Origin: Alphaproteobacteria bacterium
Lineage (GTDB): Bacteria; Pseudomonadota; Alphaproteobacteria; RF32; CAG-239
DNA length: 64,000 nucleotides
Assembly: GCA_015062585.1 (NCBI GenBank)
Contig: SUUJ01000007.1
Location: forward strand, 1-64,000
Direction of reading: 5' to 3'
In this document: positions 45,986 through 55,119 of the stretch, in pieces
How the letters are laid out: each line of letters opens with the position of its first letter
Numbering within the stretch: the stretch's first letter is position 1
Notes under the pieces: model-generated
Databases searched by the model: none
Seen by the model: the letters and a program-made list of their open reading frames with translations, nothing else
What the model was told of the DNA's origin: nothing
Position numbers and translations under genes: made by a program

Positions 45986-46236
45986 CTCAAGGCGATGACT
46001 TATTAAATTTAAAAAAACAACAACCGCGATTTATGTTTTTTAGCTTTTTTTAATCGGAGACTCTCCTTTTATGTACCCAAAGTCAGCCAACGGATGTGAA
46101 GGGCACATCCGGTTGAAAAAAGCGTATAAAAAAACATCTTGAGCGGTGACTTTTGGTTACTTTTGGTCACTCAAAAGTAACATAAGAACTAATTTGAAGA
46201 TCGCTAACCTCGTTCGCAAGCTCACTCAAGCGATGA
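45986..46236. other. Intergenic DNA without a gene
   Basis: About 250 bp. It includes a segment around 46060-46130 with ACATCCGGTTG facing CAACGGATGTG (a possible hairpin) and TTTTGGTTACTTTTGGTCAC around 46150. No promoter, ORF with ribosome binding site, or transposase fragment is seen. It is absent from the right-hand repeat block. Confidence 0.5.
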
Positions 46237-46340
46237 CTTATTTATTTAAACTCATCTGGATTTTTTAAGCAACTGAAGTTATAAAAAAATCCTATCTTCC
46301 CTTAAAATTAAGGGAAGAGAAAATGTTATTCACTAAAAGG
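46237..46340. repeat. Dispersed repeat R2, left copy
   Basis: About 104 bp from CTTATTTATTTAAACTCATC to TTCACTAAAAGG; the right copy at 47925-48027 differs at only a handful of positions. R1 and R2 occur in the same order and orientation on both sides of the binding-protein gene at 46538. A fragment of R1 (GCGCCGAGCGAGGAATGAC) reappears at about 46363. Confidence 0.88.
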
Positions 46341-46537
46341 CATGACATATTTTTTTATGCCAATGCGCCGAGCGAGGAATGACATAAATAAAATGATAGT
46401 ATCGCTTCCTGATTGCTGTTGTATAATTTATATTTACACAATATTAAAACTGAAGTAGTATAAAAAACAAATAAAAATACTCTAAAAAGTGTGACTTTTT
46501 GCGGTACTGTTAAAGAGATATAGAGGAGAATAGAGTA

Positions 46538-47632
46538 ATGAAAAAATTTGTGGTTGGTTTGATGTTGGTTTTGTCGCTTGCTTCTTGTGGTAAAAAGAAC
46601 GAGACACCGAAAGAAAATGAAAAACAAGCAATAAAAATCGGAATAACAGTTCCTTTAACCGGTCCAATGGGGTTTGCCGGTGAAAATATGAAAAAATCAC
46701 TGGCGATGGCAATGGAAGACATTGATCAAGAGCGCTTAAAATATAAGTACGAGTTGATAATAGAGGATAATTCTTTTGACAATCGCAAAACGGTTACGAA
46801 TTTGAACAAATTTTTGCATATGGATAATGTAAATGCAGTAATGTCTTTCTTTGGAAGTTCAGGTACTATAACTTCGCAATTTGCAGAGAAAAATAAAATC
46901 GTTCATATGAGTTGTGCATGGTCTAATGAGGTTGCAAAAGGTTTTTACAATTTTAATCATGATACCAAACCAATGACAACTATAAAAAAAGTAATAGAGT
47001 ATTTTCATCAAAAAAAATATAAAAAAATTGCATTCATATATCACTCAATACTCGAGGTTGAAGAGCTTATGAAATGGTTTGTTCCATTGTTGCAACAAGA
47101 AGGTTTTGAGATTGTTGCAGATATTCCATATATTGAACCGGCTCGCGATTTTAAGATGGAAATAGAGAAGATTAAGGCGGCAAATCCCGATGTTGTGTAT
47201 ATTCAATCTGTTCCGCCGGAGCTGACAATTTTTGCTAAACAACGCAAAGAAGGCAACTTAAATATTCCTGTTGTAGGTTTTAATATTTTCGGATTTGCTC
47301 CGGAAGGTTGGGAAGGTGAGGTATATGCTACCGAAAGCACGGGAAAACACGATTTTGAAGAGAAATTTACCCAATATTCAGGCTTGAATCCGATGCCTTG
47401 TACCGGAAATTTTTACGATGGTCTCAGAATGTTGATACAAGCATTTGAAAATGTCGGAGATGGAAAAACAGTTCCGTCGTCGGAAGAAATTGTAAAAGAA
47501 ATTTATAAATTTAATTCAGATAATTTTACAAGTGTGTTTGATCGATTTGAAATCGATGAAGAAGGTAATATTGACATTCCGACAGTAATGAAGGTTATAA
47601 AAAACGGTAAGCCGGTATTGCTGAATGAATAG
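46538..47632 (+). CDS. Leu/Ile/Val-type ABC transporter binding lipoprotein (orphan)
   Basis: A 364-residue periplasmic-binding-protein type 1 of the LivJ/BraC group. A lipoprotein signal ends in LASC (Cys17), followed by a Lys/Glu-rich linker and KIGITVPLTGPMGFAGENM. It is related to the three binding proteins of the liv operon at 59-63 kb (same linker TPKENEK) but stands alone, bracketed by R1/R2 repeats. Ligand unknown. Confidence 0.88.
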   Translation: MKKFVVGLMLVLSLASCGKKNETPKENEKQAIKIGITVPLTGPMGFAGENMKKSLAMAMEDIDQERLKYKYELIIEDNSFDNRKTVTNLNKFLHMDNVNAVMSFFGSSGTITSQFAEKNKIVHMSCAWSNEVAKGFYNFNHDTKPMTTIKKVIEYFHQKKYKKIAFIYHSILEVEELMKWFVPLLQQEGFEIVADIPYIEPARDFKMEIEKIKAANPDVVYIQSVPPELTIFAKQRKEGNLNIPVVGFNIFGFAPEGWEGEVYATESTGKHDFEEKFTQYSGLNPMPCTGNFYDGLRMLIQAFENVGDGKTVPSSEEIVKEIYKFNSDNFTSVFDRFEIDEEGNIDIPTVMKVIKNGKPVLLNE

Positions 47633-47767
47633 AAGCAATCTCGGCTGAATAATATATATGCCGGGATTACCGCGTCGCTGACGCCAAAGCAATGACAATA
47701 ATAATGTCATGCTTTGAGCGAAGCTTTAGTGTAGCGAGGTTAGCGATCTTCAAATTATTCTTAAAAA

Positions 47768-47914
47768 CAACAACAAAGTCATCCCTATTTTTTGTGTAAC
47801 AAAAAATTCTAGGGATCTTCTTTGTTTTTATTAAATATAGCGCTGACGCAAAGATGAGATTCCTAGACGCACGGACGCAAATGCGCCGAGCGAGGAATGA
47901 CATTATGTATTCGC
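47768..47914. repeat. Dispersed repeat R1, right copy
   Basis: Matches 45842-45985 closely from the TTTAATATAGCGCTGACGC portion on; the part just after AAAGTCATCCC differs (a short inverted AATTTTTTGT/ACAAAAAAT variant), as often in this repeat type. It follows about 130 bp of degenerate repeat sequence after the binding-protein gene. Confidence 0.85.
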
Positions 47915-47924
47915 TCAGGTGTTT

Positions 47925-48027
47925 CTTATTTATTTAAACTCATCTGGATTTTTTAAGCAACTGAAGTTGCGAAAAATCCTATTTTCCATTAAAATTAAGG
48001 GAAGAGAAAATGCTATTCACTAAAAGG
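47925..48027. repeat. Dispersed repeat R2, right copy
   Basis: About 103 bp, almost the same as 46237-46340, including ATTAAGGGAAGAGAAAATG. It ends 7 nt before the rlmH stop on the other strand. Confidence 0.88.
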
Positions 48028-48034
48028 CGGTGGC

Positions 48035-48475
48035 TTAATCTCGATGATAGGGGTGTTTGGCAATAATGGTTTGAATACGGTATATTTGCTCGGACAAAAC
48101 AGCACGCATTAACATATGGGGTAAAGTCAGTTTGCCGAATGACAAGATTAAATCAGCTTTATCTCTGGTTGATTGAAGATGACCGTCGGCACCACCGATT
48201 AAAAAACAAATTTCCGATGTTCCGTTCAGTTGCCAGTTTTCGACAATGCTTGCCAGTTCGGTTGATTTCATATTTTGACCGCGTTCATCCAAAACAATTA
48301 CCTTAGCACCGTTTTTTATAGAGCCGGTCAAAAATTCGGCTTCATCACTTTGATTGGAGTTGTCTTTTTCTTTGATGCTTATTTGCCAGTTTGAGCGTTT
48401 GACATATTCTTCAATAATGGCGTATTCCGGTGAGTTTTTTTTGCATTTGCCGATGGCTATAATATTTACTTTCAT
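48035..48475 (-). CDS. rlmH: 23S rRNA pseudouridine-1915 N3-methyltransferase RlmH
   Basis: RlmH, a SPOUT methyltransferase of 146 residues. MKVNIIAIGKCK marks the start at 48475; the upstream open frame lies within pit and is ignored. Motifs FLIGGADGH and LSFGKLTLPHMLMRAVLSEQIYRIQTIIAKHPYHR at the C terminus are typical. It overlaps the pit stop by 4 nt. Confidence 0.95.
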   Translation of the reverse strand: MKVNIIAIGKCKKNSPEYAIIEEYVKRSNWQISIKEKDNSNQSDEAEFLTGSIKNGAKVIVLDERGQNMKSTELASIVENWQLNGTSEICFLIGGADGHLQSTRDKADLILSFGKLTLPHMLMRAVLSEQIYRIQTIIAKHPYHRD

Positions 48476-49524
48476 TTGTATACCACCATATTGAATACAT
48501 TTTGTAAAAAGAATAACGAAATATAACAAATGAGCGCAGATAAAAGAGGTGCGACAATCCAACTTAATACAATTTTGCCCAAAACATTCCAATGAATGTC
48601 ATTACCTCCTTTGGCTATTCCGATACCGATAACCGCACCGACGACGGCTTGGGTGCTTGATACCGGTACCAAGGGGATGGTCGGCAAATTGTGTGAAGAC
48701 AAAAAGTTAAATAACTCTTGCGATGAAAACAAAAACAGCACAATACCTTGGGATATAACAACAACAAATGCCATCAAAGGCGACATTTTAATAATACTGT
48801 TGCCGATAGTTTTTATAACTTTTTGCGAATAAGTGAAAATTCCTACCGATATGGCGATTGCTCCTAAAAAGAACAAAACTTGTGCCTTGTTTAGCACAAT
48901 ATCAAAAGGAAATGTTACGGATGTTATGGGGGCTGAGGGAACAAAAACACCCATAACATTGGCTATATTGTTAGCTCCTAAAGCATAAGCACCAAAAGCT
49001 CCGGCAATAATCAAACCTATGCGTGTGTATTGGTCGCGTCTGATAAGATGCGTGTTTGATTTTTTGCAACATTGTTGAATTATGCGATATAAAATAATAG
49101 CGATAAAAGCGGCAATAATAGGACAGAAAATCCAAGTACCGACAATTTTGGTCAAGACGCTGTAATCAGTCGGTTTTCCGGCATAAAGGTTCCAACCGAT
49201 GATGGCACCGACAACGGCTTGAGATGTTGAAACCGGCATAGATATTTTTACCGACCAGCAAATGGCGATAGCTGCGGCCATTGCTGACATAAACGCGCCG
49301 GGAAGAGTATTGATACTTCCTAGTTCGCCCAATGTTTCGGCACCGCCCGAGCCGGCATGAACCGCGCCGATGATGATAAAAAATGAGGCAATAGCGGCGG
49401 CGGTATTAAAACGAATCATACGAGTTGCAATGGCTGTGCCAAAAATATTAGAAGCGTCACTTGCGCCCAATGACCAACCTAAAAACAAACCCGAACTGAT
49501 AAAAAATAAAAATAAAGCGTCCAT
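48472..49524 (-). CDS. Inorganic phosphate transporter, PiT family
   Basis: A 350-residue cation/phosphate symporter with about ten membrane segments. The two repeated PiT signatures are GWSLGASDASNIFGTAIATRM at the N terminus and GAYALGANNIANVMGVFV in the middle; a Q-A-V-V-G-A-I/V-I-G motif (STSQAVVGAIIG, SSTQAVVGAVIG) also occurs twice. It follows the DUF47 gene with a one-base overlap, as usual for Pit systems. Confidence 0.93.
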   Translation of the reverse strand: MDALFLFFISSGLFLGWSLGASDASNIFGTAIATRMIRFNTAAAIASFFIIIGAVHAGSGGAETLGELGSINTLPGAFMSAMAAAIAICWSVKISMPVSTSQAVVGAIIGWNLYAGKPTDYSVLTKIVGTWIFCPIIAAFIAIILYRIIQQCCKKSNTHLIRRDQYTRIGLIIAGAFGAYALGANNIANVMGVFVPSAPITSVTFPFDIVLNKAQVLFFLGAIAISVGIFTYSQKVIKTIGNSIIKMSPLMAFVVVISQGIVLFLFSSQELFNFLSSHNLPTIPLVPVSSTQAVVGAVIGIGIAKGGNDIHWNVLGKIVLSWIVAPLLSALICYISLFFLQNVFNMVVYK

Positions 49525-50183
49525 CAGATATCTCTTTTAATGGCAAAAATAAGTAATTGATCAATAAAATCTTCGGCTTCGTCAGCAATTTCGGCTATAC
49601 CGTCAATGAATTGACGAAGCTGGATTTTTTCGGCCAAAGAACAAGGAGAAGAAAAAACTTCTTCAATCAATTTTCGAGAACAGGTATCTGACTCATGTTC
49701 TAAAAAATATACTTTTTGGGCGTAATCACGCATGGTGGTCAAATCTCTGAAATAGGCGCGAGAGGCTTTGCACATACTTTCGGCACATTCGGAACTTAGT
49801 TTGCCCAATTCTTTGAACAGCGAACGGTATTCATCACAAATAAAAGGTTTTTGCGCATAAAACATATAAGTTACTTCTTCAAATTTGTTTATGACATTAT
49901 CCAAATTTTCGACCAACTTTAATACATCGGCGCGCAAATCCGGTAACAAATTTTGAGAATATAAATGATTTTCAATGTCGCGACGAAGTTTATCGGCGTC
50001 ATGCTCGATTTTTTTGATTTGTTTGGAATATTTTTCAAAATCTTTGTCTCTGCCTGATTTTAAGTAATGGCGAATTGCCTTATTAAAAGCTAGAGAAATA
50101 TCGATAAGCTTGTCATGAAAATGGTCTATTTCATTTTCTAAAGCCTTGGTTTTTGATAGTAGCGACATATTTATATGAAACAT
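49524..50183 (-). CDS. DUF47 (PhoU-like) Pit accessory protein
   Basis: A 219-residue all-helical PhoU-like protein of the DUF47 family, which accompanies PiT transporters and modulates their uptake. KIEHDADKLRRDIENHLYSQNLLPDLRADVLKLVENLDNVINKFEE and LEHESDTCSRKLIEEVF fit the family's acidic metal-binding helices. The ATG at 50183 has AAAGG upstream. Confidence 0.88.
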   Translation of the reverse strand: MFHINMSLLSKTKALENEIDHFHDKLIDISLAFNKAIRHYLKSGRDKDFEKYSKQIKKIEHDADKLRRDIENHLYSQNLLPDLRADVLKLVENLDNVINKFEEVTYMFYAQKPFICDEYRSLFKELGKLSSECAESMCKASRAYFRDLTTMRDYAQKVYFLEHESDTCSRKLIEEVFSSPCSLAEKIQLRQFIDGIAEIADEAEDFIDQLLIFAIKRDI

Positions 50184-50345
50184 TTTTATTACCTTTTATA
50201 TTGTTTTTTTATCTTTATTTCTTATTTATACTTATATTTTTATATATTATCAATATTATTTATTTTTATCTTGTAAATAATATTTTGATTGTATATGATA
50301 ACCTTGGTTTTGAAAAAAATATTATAATATTATAAGGAAAACAAA

Positions 50346-51068
50346 ATGAAAAAATTAAATGCATTATATGTATCTTTAGCTGCATTGGTTTTGGCTGTTG
50401 TAGCTTTGGTTATGAATATTGTTTGCTGTGCATCAGGTGAAAAAGCTGATGTGGAAGCTGCATTGATGGCTAAACCGGAAATGGTTATCAATGCTATGCA
50501 AGCATATGAAGTACAACAACGTGAAGAAGCTATGAAAAAAGCTGAAGAAAATATCAAGGCTAATGCTGATGAATTATACAATCGTGCCGGTGACGGTATT
50601 TTGGGTAATCCTGAAGGCAAAATCGTATTGGTAGAATTCTTTGATTATTCTTGCGGTTTCTGCGGAAAATTGTATCCTGCTTTGAAAGAAGTTATTGCTA
50701 ACAATCCTGATTTGAAAGTTGTTGCTAAACCTATGGCTTTCTTGTCACCTGCTTCTAAATATGCTGCCGAAGCTTCTTTGGCCGCTGCAGAACAAGGCAA
50801 ATTTGCTGAAGTTTATTCTGCAATTTTTGAAACAGAAGGTCGCTTGAATGAAGAAAAAATCAATGCTGCTTTGACAAAAGTCGGTGTTGATATGGAAAAA
50901 GTTAAGGCTGATATGAAATCTCAAAAAGTTCAAGATACTTTGAGATCTGTTTCGGAATTGGCCGGTAAAATCCAAGTTAACGGTGTTCCGACATTAGTGT
51001 TGAACAACAAAGTTTTGCAAACTCTTGATGCTGCTACAATTCAAAGAGCTCTTGACGAAGCAAAATAA
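50346..51068 (+). CDS. Periplasmic DsbA-family protein
   Basis: A 240-residue protein with an N-terminal hydrophobic segment (about 8-30) ending in CCASGEK, possibly a lipoprotein or membrane anchor, a helical region, and a thioredoxin fold with YSCGFCGKLYPAL (active site CGFC) and QVNGVPTLVLNN (cis-Pro loop). It resembles ScsC/Com1-type oxidases or isomerases. AAGGAA lies before the ATG. Confidence 0.88.
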   Translation: MKKLNALYVSLAALVLAVVALVMNIVCCASGEKADVEAALMAKPEMVINAMQAYEVQQREEAMKKAEENIKANADELYNRAGDGILGNPEGKIVLVEFFDYSCGFCGKLYPALKEVIANNPDLKVVAKPMAFLSPASKYAAEASLAAAEQGKFAEVYSAIFETEGRLNEEKINAALTKVGVDMEKVKADMKSQKVQDTLRSVSELAGKIQVNGVPTLVLNNKVLQTLDAATIQRALDEAK

Positions 51069-51089
51069 TTTAGCTTGAAAATGTTAAAA

Positions 51090-51126
51090 AAAGCTGTTCT
51101 TTAATTTTGAGAGCAGCTTTTTTTTG
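51090..51126 (+). terminator. Terminator after the DsbA-like gene
   Basis: AAAGCTGTTCT (51090-51100) pairs with AGAGCAGCTTT (51110-51120) with one G-U, followed by a T run to 51126. Confidence 0.9.
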
Positions 51127-51212
51127 TGAACATTTGAAGTATCACTTGTGTTTTGCGAATAAAAAAACTATATATATCCATATGTGAAAATTTTTTATTT
51201 AAGGATTATAAA

Positions 51213-53078
51213 ATGGGAATGGGGAAAAACTTACTTATTTGGGTTGCCATATTTGTTATTTTGTCTTTCGGCTCGGCTATGTTTGGTGGCGATATGTCAA
51301 AAGCCAGTGCTGAAAAATTGGCTTTCTCCGAGTTTATGGACAGAGTGGAAAACAAACAAATTTCCGAAGTTACGATTTCCGGTGCCAGTATCAATGGTGT
51401 GGCTACTAACGGAACTCGTTTTTATACCTATGCTCCGTATGATCCGTCTATGGTTGAGAATCTTCGCAAAAATGATGTGAAGGTAAATGCTATGCCCGAA
51501 GATAATACCGGTGATAATCTTTGGGGAATGTTTATTTCGTGGTTTCCGATGTTGCTTTTAATCGGTGTTTGGGTGTTTTTTATGCGCCAAGCCAATGCCG
51601 GTAATAATAAAGCGATGAGCTTCGGAAAGTCGCGCGCCAGACTTATTGAAAATACCAAAAAAGTTACTTTTGCCGATGTGGCAGGTGCCGATGAGGCAAA
51701 ACAAGAGCTTGAAGAAGTGATTGATTTTTTGAAAGATCCGGCAAAGTTTCAGCGTTTGGGCGGTAAAATCCCGAAAGGCGTATTGATGGTCGGCCCTCCG
51801 GGAACAGGTAAAACTTTGTTGGCCAAAGCCGTGGCCGGCGAAGCTGATGTGCCATTCTTTTCAATTTCGGGTTCCGATTTTGTGGAAATGTTTGTCGGTG
51901 TGGGTGCAAGCCGTGTCAGAGATATGTTTGCACAAGCTAAGAAAAACGCACCTTGTTTGTTGTTTATTGATGAAATCGACGCGGTCGGTCGTCATCGTGG
52001 TGCCGGTCTTGGCGGTGGTAATGATGAACGCGAGCAAACCTTGAACCAATTGTTGGTCGAAATGGATGGTTTCGAAGAAAAAGAAAATGTCATTTTGATT
52101 GCCGCAACTAACCGTCCCGATGTTTTGGACCCTGCTTTGTTGCGTCCGGGAAGATTTGACAGACAGGTTACCGTTACCAATCCAGACAAAAAAGGTCGTG
52201 AAGAGATATTAAATGTTCATGTCAAAAAAGTGCCTTTGGCCAAAGATGTAAACTTGTCGGTAATAGCCAGAGGAACTCCGGGATTTTCGGGTGCTGATTT
52301 GGCAAATTTGGTGAATGAAGCTGCGTTGCTGGCTGCCAGAAAGAACAAAACTAAAGTAACTTCAAAAGATTTTGATGAAGCTAAGGATAAAGTTTTGATG
52401 GGGGCAGAACGCAAATCAATGGCAATGGATGAAAATGAGAAAAGGTTGACTGCTTATCACGAAGCCGGTCATGCTATTTGCTCACTGTTTGTCGAAGAAA
52501 CCGACCCGATACATAAAGCGACAATTATTCCGCGCGGTCGTGCTTTGGGTATGGTGCAACAATTGCCGGAAAAGGATCAATATTCTTATTCTAAAACCAA
52601 GATGCTTTCTCGCCTCATTATTACTATGGGTGGACGAGTGGCTGAAGAATTGAAATTCGGTCCGAAAAAAATAACCTCCGGAGCTTCTTCGGATATTGCT
52701 GCGGCTACAAATTTGGCTCGTTCAATGGTTACCGAATGGGGTATGAGTGAGAAACTCGGTCCTGTGCTATATGCTGAAAATACCGGCGAAGTATTTTTAG
52801 GCAAATCGGTAACTCAGAGCAAAAATATGAGTGAGGAAACAGCCAAGCTTGTTGATGCTGAAATCAAATCACTTGTTTTGGGCGGTTATGAAGGAGCTAA
52901 AAAGCTTTTGTCCGAACACAAAGAAGACTGGGAAAAACTTTCCGAGGCTTTGATAGAGTACGAAACCTTAACCGGTGAAGAAATCAAAGATATTCTCGCA
53001 GGAAAGCAAATTGCTAAGTCAAATGATGTTCCGGTTGCCGAAGAGAAAAAGACTAAGGCGTCTATCCCTGAGTTATAG
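51213..53078 (+). CDS. ftsH: ATP-dependent zinc metalloprotease FtsH
   Basis: FtsH degrades membrane and short-lived soluble proteins. Two N-terminal membrane helices, AAA domain with Walker A GPPGTGKT (194-201), [13 protein letters not shown], the SRH region, and the Zn protease motif HEAGH (416-420). ATG 51213, with AAGGA 7 nt upstream, gives 621 residues. No hflK/hflC or tilS is adjacent. Stop is abutted by a palindrome. Confidence 0.97.
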   Translation: MGMGKNLLIWVAIFVILSFGSAMFGGDMSKASAEKLAFSEFMDRVENKQISEVTISGASINGVATNGTRFYTYAPYDPSMVENLRKNDVKVNAMPEDNTGDNLWGMFISWFPMLLLIGVWVFFMRQANAGNNKAMSFGKSRARLIENTKKVTFADVAGADEAKQELEEVIDFLKDPAKFQRLGGKIPKGVLMVGPPGTGKTLLAKAVAGEADVPFFSISGSDFVEMFVGVGASRVRDMFAQAKKNAPCLLFIDEIDAVGRHRGAGLGGGNDEREQTLNQLLVEMDGFEEKENVILIAATNRPDVLDPALLRPGRFDRQVTVTNPDKKGREEILNVHVKKVPLAKDVNLSVIARGTPGFSGADLANLVNEAALLAARKNKTKVTSKDFDEAKDKVLMGAERKSMAMDENEKRLTAYHEAGHAICSLFVEETDPIHKATIIPRGRALGMVQQLPEKDQYSYSKTKMLSRLIITMGGRVAEELKFGPKKITSGASSDIAAATNLARSMVTEWGMSEKLGPVLYAENTGEVFLGKSVTQSKNMSEETAKLVDAEIKSLVLGGYEGAKKLLSEHKEDWEKLSEALIEYETLTGEEIKDILAGKQIAKSNDVPVAEEKKTKASIPEL

Positions 53079-53213
53079 TAAAAAAGGTTGTATAACGGGC
53101 TACTAATCGCAAAAAGAGCGAAAGGCTGAAAATTCATGTAGGTTTATCTACGGCTCAAAATTTTCAGCCTTCTTTTTTTGCTTCTATTAGCCTCGTTCTC
53201 CAACCTTTTTGAA
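53079..53213. repeat. Long palindromic element after ftsH
   Basis: Near-identical to the 45465-45593 element (GGTTGTATAACGGGCTACTA to TCTCCAACCTTTTTG). The notable difference is at the loop: CTACGGCTCAAAATTTT instead of CTACACTAAAATTTT. As after ettA, the repeat starts within a few bases of the stop codon. Confidence 0.9.
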
Positions 53214-53218
53214 AAAAA

Positions 53219-53402
53219 ACTCGTCTAAAAGTTTTCTAGAGCCATTTTATGCAGGTTCGAAAAATTCATGTAGGTCTATCTATACTAAAATTTTTCTCAC
53301 TTTGAAAAAAACTCGTATAAAAGTTTTCTAGAGCCATTTTCTGCAGGTTCGAAAAATTCATGTAGGTCTATCTACACTAAAATTTTTCTCACTTTGAAAA
53401 TA
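53219..53402. repeat. 92-bp tandem duplication of the palindrome family
   Basis: Two copies, starting at 53219 and 53311, begin ACTCGTcTAAAAGTTTTCTA and hold GGTTCGAAAAATTCATGTAG and CTACACTAAAATTTTT. They are over 90% identical. Each is a half or truncated version of the second palindrome type seen at 45594. Confidence 0.88.
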
Positions 53403-53556
53403 ACTCTATAAATTCTTTTATCCGAGTTTTTATGTATAACGGCTCATCTAGAAGCCAAAATATGCAAAAAATTCTTTTATCCGAGTTTTTATGAATAACG
53501 GACTGCTAATACTTAAAATTTCAGCACGGCGAAATGGGTATGTGCTATTATAAAAA
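53403..53556. other. Degenerate repeat DNA
   Basis: Contains two copies of ATTCTTTTATCCGAGTTTTT followed by ATAACGG (about 53416 and 53470), remnants of the right arms of the palindrome family. No gene, promoter or open frame with a ribosome binding site is seen. Confidence 0.6.
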
Positions 53557-53560
53557 AAGG

Positions 53561-53586
53561 AAAAAGGCACCAATTGGTGCCTTTTT
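53561..53586. terminator. Terminator of the 53594 gene
   Basis: AAAAAGGCACCAA pairs perfectly with TTGGTGCCTTTTT (53561-53586), usable on both strands; its immediate role is to end the minus-strand gene 8 nt upstream. Confidence 0.88.
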
Positions 53587-53593
53587 CTTAAAG

Positions 53594-53878
53594 TTAGCGG
53601 CGTGAGTACAGAGGTGAGTAGTCTTTTTTACAGACGGTTGGTCCATCTGCAAATTCAATCTCTGTTATCACGTTGTAGCATTCATCTATAACGACGCTGT
53701 CGCCGGCGCAAATGTTTGCCATGTAGCGTTCCCATTTGGGGCGATAATTGTTTACAAACAATTTGTATTCAAGCGTACTCCCATCTTCAAATATCAGTAT
53801 TTTTGTACAGACAATTTCGCTGGAAGATTTGTAAAATGATAATGGGACAATTCGCTCCCTCAAGATTTTCTTTTTCAT
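53594..53878 (-). CDS. Small hypothetical protein, paralogue of the next gene
   Basis: A 94-residue beta-rich protein with basic N terminus (MKKKILRERIV), the acidic block FEDGSTLEYKLFVNNYRPKWERYMANICAGD and the ending FADGPTVCKKDY. It aligns in outline with the 53903 product (EDDTVEEFYSLFLNKSELDWEIR...KEGD...DGTLVAIQYQTGD). No known family. Confidence 0.6.
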   Translation of the reverse strand: MKKKILRERIVPLSFYKSSSEIVCTKILIFEDGSTLEYKLFVNNYRPKWERYMANICAGDSVVIDECYNVITEIEFADGPTVCKKDYSPLYSRR

Positions 53879-53902
53879 AAATTCGTTGTTTTATTTGTTT
53901 AC

Positions 53903-54178
53903 TTATTTGTTCTTGAGAGAAGAGTTTTGTAGTTCACTCCTAGACCAATGGTCACCTGTTTGGTATTGGATTGCAACTAGAGTACCATCTTCGTACAGCA
54001 GGTAATCGCCTTCTTTCAATAAGAATAGGCGGATTTCCCAATCTAGTTCGCTTTTGTTAAGGAACAATGAATAAAACTCTTCAACAGTATCATCTTCTAG
54101 TAAGATGATGAGGCTTTCGTCTTGTTGTAGACTTCTACATCTGCTTTTAATACGCAGAATCCTTTTTCTTGTTATCAT
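53903..54178 (-). CDS. Small hypothetical protein, paralogue of the previous gene
   Basis: A 91-residue protein similar in design to the 53594 product: Arg/Lys-rich start (MITRKRILRIKSR), then a beta-rich part with acidic residues, and a Ser/Asn/Lys tail. The pair forms a small minus-strand unit; the conserved core suggests a fold of about 55 residues. Function unknown. Confidence 0.55.
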   Translation of the reverse strand: MITRKRILRIKSRCRSLQQDESLIILLEDDTVEEFYSLFLNKSELDWEIRLFLLKEGDYLLYEDGTLVAIQYQTGDHWSRSELQNSSLKNK

Positions 54179-54379
54179 ATGATTTATAATTTATAGTTAA
54201 TATTACTCATAATATTGAATTTGAGAGCTATTATACCAAATTTAGTCTATTTTGTCAACATGGATAATATATCATTTTTTTTGCTTAAAACTTCGGATAG
54301 TTAATTGAAAATTTAATATTTTTTGTTATCTTGCAGTTAAAATTGGCATAATTTAGATTTGTTTTTAAGGAAGAATCTT

Positions 54380-55117
54380 ATGGAAACACAAGTTTTACAA
54401 GAAGTTGCAAACAATTCATCGATGTGGGATTTGCTTTGGTCATCTGATATGGTAACAAAGGCCGTTTTAGTGGGCCTTATTCTTGCGTCGGTTTGGTCAT
54501 GGGCAATTATTTTTGAAAAATTCGGTACTTTGCGTCAATTAAAGAACAAAACCGAAAAATTTGAAGAAAAATTTTGGTCGGGTGGATCATTAGACAGACT
54601 TTATGACTCTTTGGGCGCTCATCCGAAAGAACCGATGGCTAATATGTTTGTAGCTGCCATGAAAGAATGGAAACGCACCAATATCTTAAAATCTAAGACA
54701 GACAGAGGTTTACGAGGTGTGTCTTTGCAACAACGCATTGAAAAAGCGATGCTTGTATCAATGGATAAAGACCTAAATTCTTTGGAAACTCGTTTGGGCT
54801 TTTTGGCTTCGACCGGTTCGGTTGCTCCGCTTGTCGGTTTGTTCGGTACGGTTTGGGGTATCATTAACAGTTTTAATGCGATTGCCCTAACACAAAGTAA
54901 CTCATTATCAGCTATGGCCCCCGGTATTGCCGAAGCTTTGTTTACAACTGCCTTTGGATTGATTGCGGCTATTCCGGCGGTGGTGGCTTATAACAAGATT
55001 TCTTCCGATTTGGATAGATATGCCAAAAAATTGGAAGCCTTTATGTCAGAATTTTCGACAATTTTATCTCGTGAAATTGATGATACGGCAATCAGAGCCG
55101 AAATGGCAGGGGAGTAG
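54380..55117 (+). CDS. tolQ: Tol-Pal system protein TolQ
   Basis: TolQ of 245 residues, a MotA/ExbB-type proton channel subunit. Three membrane segments with the MotA/ExbB signature in FLASTGSVAPLVGLFGTVWGIINSF and ALFTTAFGLIAAIPAVVAYN. ATG 54380 is chosen since AAGGAAGA precedes it. Followed 2 nt later by tolR and then tolA; tolB and pal are not in the window. An ExbB alternative is less likely because of the TolA-like third gene. Confidence 0.92.
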   Translation: METQVLQEVANNSSMWDLLWSSDMVTKAVLVGLILASVWSWAIIFEKFGTLRQLKNKTEKFEEKFWSGGSLDRLYDSLGAHPKEPMANMFVAAMKEWKRTNILKSKTDRGLRGVSLQQRIEKAMLVSMDKDLNSLETRLGFLASTGSVAPLVGLFGTVWGIINSFNAIALTQSNSLSAMAPGIAEALFTTAFGLIAAIPAVVAYNKISSDLDRYAKKLEAFMSEFSTILSREIDDTAIRAEMAGE

Positions 55118-55119
55118 TT

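Noticed and set aside
46355..46722. Minus-strand genes overlapping the start of the binding lipoprotein
   Set aside because: They are antisense frames to a clear lipoprotein signal sequence and lack ribosome binding sites.
45780..48030. Insertion sequence around the orphan binding protein
   Set aside because: No transposase, no target-site duplication and no terminal inverted repeat common to both ends were found; only direct repeats.
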